Positions 1 to 7,729 of a DNA stretch of 23,987 bases are shown in pieces. The stretch is from Campylobacterales bacterium (lineage in GTDB: Bacteria > Campylobacterota > Campylobacteria > Campylobacterales > JAADDG01): positions 1 through 23,987 of the forward strand of contig JALVCR010000242.1 in NCBI GenBank assembly GCA_027009865.1, read 5' to 3'. Every line of letters begins with the position of its first letter. Position 1 is the first letter of the stretch. A model generated the notes under the pieces. The model was not told the DNA's origin, did not search any database, and saw nothing but the letters and a program-made list of their open reading frames with translations. Made by a program: the position numbers and the translations under genes.

Positions 1-367
1 AGAGAAATTTATAAAATATTTGGGTTCTATGTATATTATTATCTTCTATTTGAGATACCCAATAATCAAGACCCTCTTTATCAGGTTCTCTTTCAAGTAA
101 AACTTTATAAAGAGCGGTTACATAATTCTCATCATCATAATTTTTATTTCTATACTCTTTACTTTTAAAAAAGGCTTTTAAAACGTATGTGGCGCTTTTT
201 CCTTCTTTTAGTTTATTATTCCAATAATCTACCTCTTTTTGAGAGGGAGTTCTATTCATTATATCTATGTAGAGCTTTGTAACAAAATCCACACTGTTTT
301 CAGCCTTTAATGGCAATATAGCCGTAAATATTAAAAAGGTTAAAAAATATATTACATTCCTTTTCAT
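1..367 (-). CDS. Secreted DUF4214-like protein, 3' end beyond the window
   Basis: The reading frame opens at ATG 367 and stays open for 122 codons to the left edge, so only the N-terminus is present. Residues 1-22 look like a cleavable signal peptide (Lys/Arg start, hydrophobic core, end around LKA). Two similar units follow: residues 28-72 start FVTKLY with NRTP and DYW, and residues 82 onward start YVTALY with EREP and DYW. The pattern of an LY-type helix, R-x-P and a DYW block is the hallmark of DUF4214 repeats, found in secreted and surface proteins of unknown function. A Shine-Dalgarno-like AGAGAAG lies just before the ATG. It is divergent from the M48 lipoprotein gene. The family call is by eye; export is inferred from the signal peptide. 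Confidence 0.75.
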   Translation of the reverse strand, partial: MKRNVIYFLTFLIFTAILPLKAENSVDFVTKLYIDIMNRTPSQKEVDYWNNKLKEGKSATYVLKAFFKSKEYRNKNYDDENYVTALYKVLLEREPDKEGLDYWVSQIEDNNIHRTQIFYKFL

Positions 368-402
368 TTTTACTTCTCTTTCTATTTAGTTTATTCTATT
401 TT

Positions 403-408
403 ACTATA
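403..408 (-). promoter_or_regulatory. Candidate -10 element for the DUF4214-like gene
   Basis: TATAGT on the minus strand, 36 nt before the ATG at 367. There is no clear -35 box, which is normal for sigma-70 promoters of Campylobacterota. Assigned by sequence only. Confidence 0.35.
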
Positions 409-446
409 TTGCTATTTTTAATGCAATAAAAGAATAAAACTAAATT

Positions 447-455
447 TGTTATAAT
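447..455 (+). promoter_or_regulatory. Extended -10 promoter for the M48 lipoprotein gene
   Basis: TGTTATAAT is an exact extended -10 (TGn plus TATAAT). It sits 27 nt before the ATG at 483, and AAGAGGT of the ribosome binding site lies between them. It probably drives the M48-ruvA-ddl run. Confidence 0.6.
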
Positions 456-482
456 TGCGTAAATTTGAAAAGAGGTAACGAA

Positions 483-1247
483 ATGAGGCTAATTTACAAA
501 ACTCTTCTTTTAGCTTTTCTGTCTTTTATATTTATATCTTGTGCCAAGACTCCTTATACAAATAGGACTCAGTTTATTATGCTCTCTCCTAAAGATGAGA
601 TAAGAATGGGGTATCAGGCAGCAAGAGAGGTTTTGCAAAAGGAGCCTATAAGTCATGACAGAAGGCTTAACTATCTGGTTAGAAAAGTTGGAATGCGCAT
701 AGCAAAAGTTGCAAATCAGCCAAACTATAAATGGGAGTTTTATGTAATAGATAAAGATATTCCAAACGCTTTTTGTCTTCCCGGAGGGAAAGTTTTTGTT
801 TATAAAGGAATTTTCAAGATTGCAAAAAATGAAGATCAGCTTGCAACCGTTATAGCTCACGAGGTAGCTCACGCTATTTTAAGGCATGGAGCCGAGAGAA
901 TGAGTATGGCTCAGATTGGAGAGCTTGGAAAAGAGCTTTTATCCCAAACAGTTCTAAGAGGCAGCCAATATGCCGGACTTTTTGATATGGCTTACGGACT
1001 TGGCGCCCAGTATGGAGTATTGCTGCCTTATAGCAGAAAATTTGAGTATGAAGCCGATGAAGTTGGGCTTTATTTGATGACAAAAGCCGGATATGACCCA
1101 AGAGAGGCTTTAAAATTTTGGGAGAATATGATGAGAATATCAAAAGGCAAAAATCCTCCCGAATTTCTCTCTACCCATCCTGCCGATATTCATAGAATAG
1201 AGAGATTAAAAGCCTTAATTCCTAAAGCTTTAAAATATTACAGGTAG
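483..1247 (+). CDS. M48-family metalloprotease, predicted lipoprotein
   Basis: A 254-residue periplasmic zinc protease of the M48 (Oma1/LoiP-like) type, expected to trim misfolded envelope proteins. Zinc motif HEVAH is at residues 126-130 inside VIAHEVAHAIL; the third ligand is Glu190 in FEYEADEVG; the C-terminal STHPADIHRIERL block is typical of the family. The N-terminus is a hydrophobic stretch ending in FISC with Cys20, a slightly non-canonical lipobox (Phe at -3), so a lipid anchor is likely. I chose ATG 483 because AAGAGGT lies at the right distance upstream; an in-frame TTG at 465 has no such site. It is followed 4 nt later by ruvA, suggesting co-transcription. The exact substrate and subfamily cannot be told from sequence. 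Confidence 0.92.
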   Translation: MRLIYKTLLLAFLSFIFISCAKTPYTNRTQFIMLSPKDEIRMGYQAAREVLQKEPISHDRRLNYLVRKVGMRIAKVANQPNYKWEFYVIDKDIPNAFCLPGGKVFVYKGIFKIAKNEDQLATVIAHEVAHAILRHGAERMSMAQIGELGKELLSQTVLRGSQYAGLFDMAYGLGAQYGVLLPYSRKFEYEADEVGLYLMTKAGYDPREALKFWENMMRISKGKNPPEFLSTHPADIHRIERLKALIPKALKYYR

Positions 1248-1251
1248 TAAG

Positions 1252-1815
1252 ATGATTGTTGCAATAGAAGGAGAGATTGTAAGGAAAGAGCCATCTTTTT
1301 TGCATATAAAAACTGATTGCGGCGTAGTTTACGGGGCGCATATCTCTTTAAACTCATCTTCAAAGATAGAAAAAGGAGACAGAGTTTATTTAAATACAAC
1401 TCTTATAACAAAAGAGGATTCGCAAACTCTTTACGGATTTATGGATTTTGATGAAAAGAGGCTTTTTGATAAGGTAATAAAATTAAACGGAGTTGGACCG
1501 AGTATCGCTTTGGCTATATGCTCTACTTTTACTCCAAGAGAGTTTGCCGAAGTTATAGCCTCAAAAGATGTAAACAGATTAAAAATGGTTCCGGGAATCG
1601 GGCCAAAAAGCGCTAAAAGAATCTTGATAGAGCTTAGCGATTTTGATCTTTTTGAAGAGGAGTCTCAAACATCTTATAAAAAAGAGGCTTTTATGGCTCT
1701 TGAGAGTTTGGGATTTAAAAAAGATTCTATTTCAAAAGTTCTAAGAGATTGCAAAAGCGAAAACGTTGCGGATCTTGTGAAAGAAGCTTTAAAGAAATTA
1801 ACTAAAAAGGGATGA
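1252..1815 (+). CDS. ruvA: Holliday junction DNA helicase subunit RuvA
   Basis: RuvA binds four-way DNA junctions as a tetramer and loads the RuvB motor for branch migration in recombination and repair. The 187-residue protein has normal length for Campylobacterota. It has the N-terminal OB-fold (about 1-63, beginning MIVAIEGEI), two helix-hairpin-helix motifs (LNGVGPSIAL at 78-87 and VPGIGPKSAKRIL at 113-125), an acidic linker (DFDLFEEES) and a C-terminal RuvB-contact domain (about 144-187, with ALESLGF). Its last codons overlap ddl in an ATGA junction (ATG 1812), so the two are probably translationally coupled. Neither ruvB nor ruvC is in this window. Confidence 0.97.
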   Translation: MIVAIEGEIVRKEPSFLHIKTDCGVVYGAHISLNSSSKIEKGDRVYLNTTLITKEDSQTLYGFMDFDEKRLFDKVIKLNGVGPSIALAICSTFTPREFAEVIASKDVNRLKMVPGIGPKSAKRILIELSDFDLFEEESQTSYKKEAFMALESLGFKKDSISKVLRDCKSENVADLVKEALKKLTKKG

Positions 1816-2852
1816 AATTGAAGATAGCTTTATTATTTGGCGGAGTCAGTTATGAGCATGAAATCAGTATCGTAAGCGCAATAGCCCTAAAAGATGTGAT
1901 AAAAAGCGAAAAACTCTATATTTTTTGCGATAAAAACAGAGAGTTTTTTTTAATAGATGAAGAGAAGATGAAATCAAAGACCTTTAGCAGCGGGGAGTAT
2001 AAAAAATTTCCAAAGCTTACCTTAAAAAATAAAGGTTTTTTTCAAAAGGCTCTTTTAAAAGAGAAAAAGATAGAGTTTGATGCTGTTTTAAATGTAATTC
2101 ACGGAGCTGACGGGGAGGATGGCAAAATATCCTCTTTGCTTGATTTTTTCGAGATAGATTATATAGGCCCCAGAATGGAAGCAAGCACTATTAGTTTTAA
2201 CAAACTTTTTACAAAAATGTATGCAAAAGAGATTGGGGTAGATTTTTTGGAGTATGAGATTTTAAAAAAAGGCGAATATAAAACCAGATTTGATTTTCCA
2301 GTAATTGTAAAACCTCTTAGACTTGGAAGCTCTATTGGAGTTAGCGTTGTAAAAGAGAAGAGAGATTTAGAATATGCTTTGGATGTGGCTTTTGAATTTG
2401 ATAATGAGGTGCTGATAGAGCCGTTTATAAAGGGTGTTAAAGAGTATAACTTAGCAGGTTGCAAAGCAGACGGGGAGTTTTTATTTTCAATAATAGAAGA
2501 GCCCAAAAAAGAGGAGTTTTTAGATTTTGACAAGAAATATTTGGATTTTTCAAGAACTTCCAAAGCTCAAAAAGCCTCTTTAAAAAAAGAGGATGAAGAG
2601 AGGATAAAAGAGGCGTTTAAAAGGATATATTCAAATATGTTTGAAGGAGCGTTAATTAGATGCGATTTTTTTATGCTAAATGATAGAGTCTGTATAAATG
2701 AGATAAATTCCGTTCCGGGAAGCTATGCAAACTATCTTTTTGATGATTTTAATTTCGTTTTGGAAAAATTGCTAAGATCTTTGCCTAAAAGAAAGAAGAT
2801 AGAGATAGATTACAAATATATAAACTCCATTCAAAAAGCCAAAGGGAAATAG
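1812..2852 (+). CDS. ddl: D-alanine--D-alanine ligase
   Basis: An ATP-grasp enzyme that joins two D-Ala molecules in the cytoplasm to make the dipeptide that MurF later attaches to the peptidoglycan precursor. The 346-residue sequence has the N-terminal GGVSYEHE motif (10-17), HGADGEDG (97-104), the ATP-binding Lys167 in VIVKPLRLGSSIGV (164-177), IRCDFF (282-287), and the metal/substrate loop NEINSVPGS (296-304). The variant VPGS in place of the common MPGF is a point to note. It overlaps ruvA by 4 nt. murF, the user of its product, lies 1.4 kb downstream, so the region is a small peptidoglycan-precursor neighbourhood. Its end is 1 nt from a convergent gene on the minus strand. Confidence 0.97.
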   Translation: MKLKIALLFGGVSYEHEISIVSAIALKDVIKSEKLYIFCDKNREFFLIDEEKMKSKTFSSGEYKKFPKLTLKNKGFFQKALLKEKKIEFDAVLNVIHGADGEDGKISSLLDFFEIDYIGPRMEASTISFNKLFTKMYAKEIGVDFLEYEILKKGEYKTRFDFPVIVKPLRLGSSIGVSVVKEKRDLEYALDVAFEFDNEVLIEPFIKGVKEYNLAGCKADGEFLFSIIEEPKKEEFLDFDKKYLDFSRTSKAQKASLKKEDEERIKEAFKRIYSNMFEGALIRCDFFMLNDRVCINEINSVPGSYANYLFDDFNFVLEKLLRSLPKRKKIEIDYKYINSIQKAKGK

Positions 2853-2853
2853 G

Positions 2854-3159
2854 CTATTTTCTTATTTTAAATCCTTTCATCTTTCTAAAAATCGAGGGAG
2901 TGTCAAGATCTCTTAGAGTCTTTTCATAGATTGGAATTGTCTCTAAGTTTTCAAACTCCTCTTCCTCTTTTTTTATTATCTCTTTTAGCTCCTCTTCATC
3001 TATAACTCTCATTTTTAGAAGAATAAGCATTATCCCTTCGCTAAAGCCTTTATAATATTTTATTTTGTTTCTGTTTCCAATAGCCTTAGCTTCGTAAAAT
3101 TCTCTAATGGCTTTTTTTAGTTCTGCTATATATTTCTCTTTGTCTATTATAATATGCAT
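2854..3159 (-). CDS. Small charged protein of unknown function (101 aa), probably leaderless
   Basis: I do not recognise a family. The protein is helix-rich and highly charged: residues 7-43 are Lys/Glu/Ala-rich, 44-52 is a short hydrophobic patch (MLILLKMRV), then a strongly acidic run DEEELKEIIKKEEEEFENLE, then a basic tail ending FKIRK. No signal peptide or membrane segment is seen, so it is probably cytoplasmic. The start is forced: going upstream from ATG 3159 there is no in-frame ATG, GTG or TTG before a TAA stop, and the next Met downstream is at residue 44. No Shine-Dalgarno sequence precedes it. The gene is tail-to-tail with ddl and head-to-head with the hydrolase gene. Coding is supported by an unbroken frame filling the gap and by sensible protein composition. 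Confidence 0.75.
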   Translation of the reverse strand: MHIIIDKEKYIAELKKAIREFYEAKAIGNRNKIKYYKGFSEGIMLILLKMRVIDEEELKEIIKKEEEEFENLETIPIYEKTLRDLDTPSIFRKMKGFKIRK

Positions 3160-3166
3160 AATAATT

Positions 3167-3175
3167 ATTGTAACA
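3167..3175 (-). promoter_or_regulatory. Extended -10 element that would give a leaderless transcript
   Basis: On the minus strand TGTTACAAT matches the extended -10 pattern; its last base is 7 nt before the A of ATG 3159, so transcription would begin at or next to the start codon. A perfect TATAAT also lies just inside the frame (3148-3153, minus strand), which makes the true start site uncertain. Confidence 0.4.
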
Positions 3176-3234
3176 TTTGTAATTTAAATTTTCTTTATGA
3201 TATTATTTTGGCTTATTTTAATTTGGAGCGGTTT

Positions 3235-3966
3235 ATGGCTGTAAGAAAAGTAAAAATAGATTCTATGGATTTTGATATAAGTTATGAAATTTTCAATAAA
3301 GATAAAAATATCGATTTAATAATACTTCACGGCTGGGGAAGCAATAAGGAGGTTATGAAGAGCGCTTTTTTAAAATTTATGCCAAATTTCAGGCACATTT
3401 ATATAGATATGCCCGGATTTGGCAAAAGTTCAAACGACTATTCATTAACAACTAACCTATATTTTAATATAATAGATAGATTTTTAAAAGATTTGGGGGC
3501 AAAAAAGGATATCGTAATAGGCCACTCTTTTGGAGGAAAGGTTGCTCTTTTGCTTAGGCCAAAACTTTTGGTGCTTTTAAGCAGTGCCGGAATAGTTGCT
3601 AAAAAGCCTTTTAAAGTTAGAGCGAAAATTACTCTTTTTAAAGCCCTAAAGCCTCTTTTTGGCGATAGGTTTTATAAACTGTTTGCTACCAAAGATGTAG
3701 AGGGGATGAGCAAAAATATGTATGAGACTCTAAAAAACGTAGTTGATGAGGATTTCTCTTCTCTTTTTAAAAGCTACGATAAAGAGAGTCTGATATTTTG
3801 GGGAAGAGAAGATAAAACAACTCCGCTTGAAAGCGGGAAGAAAATAGCTTCTTTAATGAAAGGAAGCCTCTTTTTTGAGATGGAGGGGGATCACTATTTC
3901 TTTTTGAAAAATGCAAAAGAGATATCAAAAAAAATTGAGGAGAAAGTTTTAGATGCACACTTATAG
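3235..3966 (+). CDS. Alpha/beta-hydrolase fold protein
   Basis: A 243-residue soluble alpha/beta hydrolase. The catalytic triad can be read: nucleophile Ser98 in GHSFGG (96-101), Asp193 in WGREDKTTPL, and His220 in EGDHYFF. The oxyanion-hole block HGWGSN (32-37) and DMPGFGKSS (58-66) are in the usual places. The substrate is unknown; such proteins range from esterases to thioesterases. ATG 3235 is chosen because TTGGAGCGG lies just upstream; an open frame to 3154 overlaps the divergent gene and begins with an unlikely Cys/Asn-rich stretch. The 3' end overlaps the acylphosphatase gene by 14 nt. It sits in front of murF, as in related genomes from memory, but I see no proof of a peptidoglycan role. 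Confidence 0.88.
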   Translation: MAVRKVKIDSMDFDISYEIFNKDKNIDLIILHGWGSNKEVMKSAFLKFMPNFRHIYIDMPGFGKSSNDYSLTTNLYFNIIDRFLKDLGAKKDIVIGHSFGGKVALLLRPKLLVLLSSAGIVAKKPFKVRAKITLFKALKPLFGDRFYKLFATKDVEGMSKNMYETLKNVVDEDFSSLFKSYDKESLIFWGREDKTTPLESGKKIASLMKGSLFFEMEGDHYFFLKNAKEISKKIEEKVLDAHL

Positions 3967-4222
3967 ATTTATAGTTTCTGGAAGAGTTCAAGGCGTTTGG
4001 TATAGAGACACTATAAGAAAGGAAGCGCAAAAGCTTGGAATAACAGGATATGTAAAAAACCTTCCGGATAAGACGGTCGAGGTGGTAGCCAATTTAAAAG
4101 ATGAAGAGTATGATAAATTTTTGGAAATATTAAAAAAGGGCTCCAAACTATCAAGAGTCGATAATATAGAAGGGTGGGAGATAGTGCCGACATATTTTAA
4201 TGATTTTGAGGTTAGATATTAA
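3953..4222 (+). CDS. acyP: Acylphosphatase
   Basis: Hydrolyses the carboxyl-phosphate bond of acyl phosphates; a small cytoplasmic enzyme. The 89-residue length is typical. The signature GRVQGVWYRD (10-19) supplies the phosphate-binding Arg18, and GYVKNLPD (32-39) the catalytic Asn36. Trp-Tyr replaces the usual Gly-Phe of GRVQGVGFR, and the glycine usually following N-x-x-D is Lys-Thr here, so it is a mildly divergent member with both key residues kept. Start ATG 3953 is preceded by GAGGAG. It overlaps the hydrolase gene by 14 nt and its TAA shares one base with the murF ATG (TAATG), a strong sign of coupled translation. Confidence 0.93.
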   Translation: MHTYRFIVSGRVQGVWYRDTIRKEAQKLGITGYVKNLPDKTVEVVANLKDEEYDKFLEILKKGSKLSRVDNIEGWEIVPTYFNDFEVRY

Positions 4223-5658
4223 TGCTTCAATTTTTTGAGATATTTTCCCATATTCTGTTTGTGCTCTCTTTGGGATTTTACCTAATTACAAATCTTCAAT
4301 GGTATAACTATAAACTAAACAGGGTGATTTTCCACCATACCCGCTTAACGTGGCATATAATCTATTTTTTAATTCCTCTGTTTGCCTATTACCTTACCGG
4401 CATATATTTTTGGATCTATTTTTATTTTGCCTATCTTCCTTCTCTTTATATATGGCAAAAGAGGATTGATAAAAAGCTTGTATTTACATCAAGAGTTAAG
4501 AGGTTTTTTCTCTTTTTGCTTTTGGCTGCCATTTTTGAAGATTTCTTATGTATCGCTTTAAAGAGCTGCAAAGTATATGGGGTTTTACTGCCAATTTTTG
4601 TATCTTTGTTTGTTGGCTATCTTTTTGAAAAGATTCTTTTTAACGGATTTAAAAAAGAGGCTAAAAGGAAGCTAAATTCGATTAATAATTTAAAAATAGT
4701 GGCAATTACCGCAAGTTACGGAAAAACAAGTATCAAAAATTTCCTTTATCAGCTTTTAGAGGATGATTTTAGGGTTTATAAGACTCCAAGAAGCGTAAAT
4801 ACTTTGGGCGGAATCGTAAAGGATGTAAATGAAAATCTCCCTTCAGATACTCAAATTTATATAGCGGAAGCTGGAGCAAGAGAGAGGGGGGATATAGACG
4901 AGATAGCAAGATTTTTAGATCATCATTATGCGATAGTTGGCAAAATAGGGCCTCAGCATATTGAGTATTTTAAAACTTTAGAGAATATTAGAGATACTAA
5001 AATGGAGATTTTAAACTCCAAAAGGCTTATAAAAGCTTTCGTTCACAAAAGCGCAAATGTAAAGCCTAATGAAAAGGTTACTGTTTTTGGAGATGAGATT
5101 AAGGATGTTAAAGCGACTTTGGATGGGGTATCTTTTAAGCTTGTTTTAAATAAAAAGGAGTATTTTTTCAAAGCTCCTTTGCTTGGAGATTTTAACGCCC
5201 TAAATATAACCGCTGCCGTTTTATGCGCTTTGGAATTTGGGATAGATATTAAGACTTTGCAAAAAAGAGTTTCTCTTTTAAAGGGAGTGGAGCATAGACT
5301 TCAAAAAATTGAAGCCGGAGGCAAACTTATAATAGACGATAGTTTTAACGGCAATTTGGAGGGAATGCTATCTTCTTACTCTCTTGTATCTTCTTATGAG
5401 GGAAGAAAAGTTTTAGTAACTCCGGGTATAGTTGAGAGCACAAAAGAGGATAATGCCAAACTTGCAAAAAAAATAGATGAAGTTTTTGATTTGGTAATTT
5501 TGACAGCAAAGAGCAATTTGGATGTTTTGATAAAAAGTATCAAAAATACTCGAAAAATAGTTTTAAGCGATAAGAGCAAATTGGAAGATATTTTAAAAAA
5601 AGAGACAAAAGCCGGTGATCTTATCTTATTTTCCAACGATGCTCCAAATTTTATATAG
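4222..5658 (+). CDS. murF: MurF-type peptidoglycan ligase with an N-terminal membrane region
   Basis: Joins D-Ala-D-Ala (made by Ddl) to UDP-MurNAc-tripeptide, using ATP. Residues 160 onward carry the Mur-ligase central domain: P-loop ITASYGKTS (162-170), EAGARERGDI (216-225), GPQHIEYF (243-250), then HRLQ (358-361) and DDSFNGN (372-378), equivalent to the DDxYNANP block of MurF, and a C-terminal ligase domain to 478. The first about 145 residues are unusual: roughly four hydrophobic segments (about 8-24, 44-72, 95-113, 119-137) and a basic stretch before the catalytic part, in place of the usual soluble substrate-binding domain. This suggests it is held at the inner membrane. It follows acylphosphatase with a one-base overlap. 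MurF is preferred over MurE/MurC because of context and the motif set. Confidence 0.88.
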   Translation: MLQFFEIFSHILFVLSLGFYLITNLQWYNYKLNRVIFHHTRLTWHIIYFLIPLFAYYLTGIYFWIYFYFAYLPSLYIWQKRIDKKLVFTSRVKRFFLFLLLAAIFEDFLCIALKSCKVYGVLLPIFVSLFVGYLFEKILFNGFKKEAKRKLNSINNLKIVAITASYGKTSIKNFLYQLLEDDFRVYKTPRSVNTLGGIVKDVNENLPSDTQIYIAEAGARERGDIDEIARFLDHHYAIVGKIGPQHIEYFKTLENIRDTKMEILNSKRLIKAFVHKSANVKPNEKVTVFGDEIKDVKATLDGVSFKLVLNKKEYFFKAPLLGDFNALNITAAVLCALEFGIDIKTLQKRVSLLKGVEHRLQKIEAGGKLIIDDSFNGNLEGMLSSYSLVSSYEGRKVLVTPGIVESTKEDNAKLAKKIDEVFDLVILTAKSNLDVLIKSIKNTRKIVLSDKSKLEDILKKETKAGDLILFSNDAPNFI

Positions 5659-5666
5659 GGGGAATT

Positions 5667-6911
5667 ATGATTTTAACAATAGGGATTATATATTTTTTAT
5701 ATGTGCTTTTTAAAGTTTATATCTCTGTTATGGAGATAGGGTATGTGGCAAAGGCTAAAAATCAAACGGCTGTTATTTTAAAGCCTTCAAGCTACTTCAA
5801 AGCGGCCAACTACAAAATCTCAAAAGAGCGGATAGAGATAATTTCCGCTTTGGTTGAATATATTTTGTTTATTTTCTGGATGGGATTTGGGCTTCATTTT
5901 TTAGAAGAGATTATAGATATTCAAAATATGGCTATAAAAACGGTAGTTTTTATAGATATTTTTATAGCGGCAAATTATATTGTGATGCTTCCCTTTACAA
6001 TTTATGAGAAATTTGTTTTGGATAAGAAGTATGGTTTTAGCAATATGAGCGTAAAGCTTTTTATTATCGATCAGATAAAGGCTGCCGTTTTATTTTTGAT
6101 TTTTGGCTCTTTAATAATTTGGGCGATAGCTAAAATTATGCTAAATTTTTCTAACTGGTGGATTTTTGGATTTTTATTTATTTTTGCCGTGATTATTTTT
6201 ATAAATATGATATATCCAACTTTAATAGCTCCGATTTTCAATAAATTTACCGTTTTAGAAGATGAAGAGCTTAAAGATTCAATAGAAGATCTGATGAAGA
6301 AATCCGGTTTAAAAAGCGAAGGGGTTTATACGATAGACGCAAGCAAGAGAGATAACAGATTAAACGCCTATTTTGGAGGGCTTGGCAAATCAAAAAGAGT
6401 CGTTTTGTTTGATACTCTTTTAAAAAAGCTTGACAAAAAGGAGCTTTTGGCTGTCTTAGGACATGAGCTTGGACACTATAAGCATAAAGATATTTTGAAA
6501 AATATTTTTATGATGGGTATGATGCTTTTTGTGATGTTTGCTATTTTCGGAAATCTGCCAAAGAGCGTTTTTGATGCTTTTCATATTCAAAACGGCTCGC
6601 CTTACGGAATTATCGCAATTTTTTTGCTTTTATCTCCTATAATTACCTTTTTGATGCTTCCTTTAATGGGACTTGTAAGCAGAAAAGCTGAGTATGAAGC
6701 GGACGAGTATGGCGGAGAGAGTGTTAGCAAAAGAGATCTTGCCACAGCTTTAATGAAGCTTGCGGAGGAGAATAAGAGTTTTCCAAGATCTCATCCTTTA
6801 TATATCTTTTTCTATTTTACCCATCCTCCTTTGCTTGAGAGATTAAAGAGGCTTGGATACGATTTTACAAACGAAGAAGAGGCTATGGAGAAGAGTTGGG
6901 AAATAAAGTAA
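5667..6911 (+). CDS. STE24-type M48 membrane metalloprotease
   Basis: A 414-residue integral-membrane zinc protease related to eukaryotic STE24 CAAX prenyl protease; in bacteria these are linked to membrane-protein quality control, with substrates mostly unknown. The zinc site HELGH is at 266-270 and Glu344 in AEYEADEYG is the third ligand. Family marks include KYGFSNMS (121-128) and NAYFGGLGKSKRVVLFDTLL (233-252). Hydrophobic segments are seen at about 1-20, 60-80, 92-110, 135-157, 163-183, 280-296 and 312-334. A GGGGGAA ribosome binding site lies before ATG 5667, 8 nt after murF. Its end overlaps prmC by 16 nt. It is distinct from the M48 lipoprotein at the window start. Confidence 0.93.
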   Translation: MILTIGIIYFLYVLFKVYISVMEIGYVAKAKNQTAVILKPSSYFKAANYKISKERIEIISALVEYILFIFWMGFGLHFLEEIIDIQNMAIKTVVFIDIFIAANYIVMLPFTIYEKFVLDKKYGFSNMSVKLFIIDQIKAAVLFLIFGSLIIWAIAKIMLNFSNWWIFGFLFIFAVIIFINMIYPTLIAPIFNKFTVLEDEELKDSIEDLMKKSGLKSEGVYTIDASKRDNRLNAYFGGLGKSKRVVLFDTLLKKLDKKELLAVLGHELGHYKHKDILKNIFMMGMMLFVMFAIFGNLPKSVFDAFHIQNGSPYGIIAIFLLLSPIITFLMLPLMGLVSRKAEYEADEYGGESVSKRDLATALMKLAEENKSFPRSHPLYIFFYFTHPPLLERLKRLGYDFTNEEEAMEKSWEIK

Positions 6912-7726
6912 AAGAGGTTTTAAAAGAGGCTTTTTTAATTTTAAAAGAGGAAGGGATAGAGAGGCCAAGATTAGAATCTGAGCTTCTTTTGTCCTTTTTT
7001 TTGAAAAGAGATAGATTATGGCTTTTTAAAAATGATAATTTTGAAGTTAAGAAGAAAGATGAGTTTTTAAAGCTTGTTAAAAAGAGAGCTTTGGGATATC
7101 CTTTGGAGTATATTTTAGGAAAAGTCTCTTTTTATTTAAGAGATTTTTTCATAGAGGAGGGGGTATTGATTCCCCGCCCTGAGAGTGAGATTTTAATAGA
7201 CGAAGCTTTAAAAACGATAGAGAATATTAAAAATCCAAAAATTGCCGAAATTGGGGTTGGAAGCGGCGTTATATCGATTATGCTTGCTCTTTTTAGAAAA
7301 GATAGTAAAATAACCGCTACCGATATTAATAAAAAAGCTTTGAGATTGTCATTTAAAAATGCCTGTTTATATGGAGTTGAGGATAGAATAGATTTGATTC
7401 ATACCTCTTTTTTGGATGAAGTAGAGGGGAAGTTTGATTTGCTTGTCTCAAACCCTCCCTATATTTCAACCTCTTTTAAACTTGACAAAAATGTTTTAAA
7501 AGAGCCAAAAGAGGCTCTCTTTGGAGGAGAGAGGGGGGATGAGATTATAGAAAAGATTATATCTTTAGCCGTCTTTAGAAAAATTCCTTATCTTGTATGT
7601 GAAATGGGATATGATCAAAGAGAGTATGTAGAGGCTCATTTGAAAAGAATGAAAATAGATAATTTTTATTTTTATAAAGATTTGGCAGGCTTAGATAGGG
7701 GATTTGTAGCAAGAGTGTCGGAGTAG
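6896..7726 (+). CDS. prmC: Release factor glutamine methyltransferase PrmC
   Basis: Methylates the glutamine of the GGQ motif in release factors 1 and 2 using S-adenosylmethionine, aiding translation termination. The 276-residue protein has the N-terminal helical domain (1-75), LIPRPESEIL (91-100), the SAM loop EIGVGSG (118-124), and the catalytic NPPY (186-189). The start is TTG 6896, inside the end of the protease gene; GGAG lies 5 nt before it, and no ATG or GTG is available nearby in this frame. The 16-nt overlap implies coupled translation. prfA is not in the window. Confidence 0.95.
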   Translation: MGNKVKEVLKEAFLILKEEGIERPRLESELLLSFFLKRDRLWLFKNDNFEVKKKDEFLKLVKKRALGYPLEYILGKVSFYLRDFFIEEGVLIPRPESEILIDEALKTIENIKNPKIAEIGVGSGVISIMLALFRKDSKITATDINKKALRLSFKNACLYGVEDRIDLIHTSFLDEVEGKFDLLVSNPPYISTSFKLDKNVLKEPKEALFGGERGDEIIEKIISLAVFRKIPYLVCEMGYDQREYVEAHLKRMKIDNFYFYKDLAGLDRGFVARVSE

Positions 7727-7729
7727 AAA

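Noticed and set aside
465..482. TTG start 6 codons before the M48 lipoprotein ATG
   Set aside because: No ribosome binding site at the right distance; the added residues spoil the signal peptide start. AAGAGGT fits ATG 483.
3154..3234. N-terminal extension of the alpha/beta hydrolase
   Set aside because: It overlaps the divergent gene, has unusual composition, and a good ribosome binding site precedes ATG 3235.
7501..7518. AGAGCC/GGCTCT hairpin inside prmC as a terminator
   Set aside because: Six-bp stem with only CTTT after it, in the middle of a conserved coding region; probably chance.
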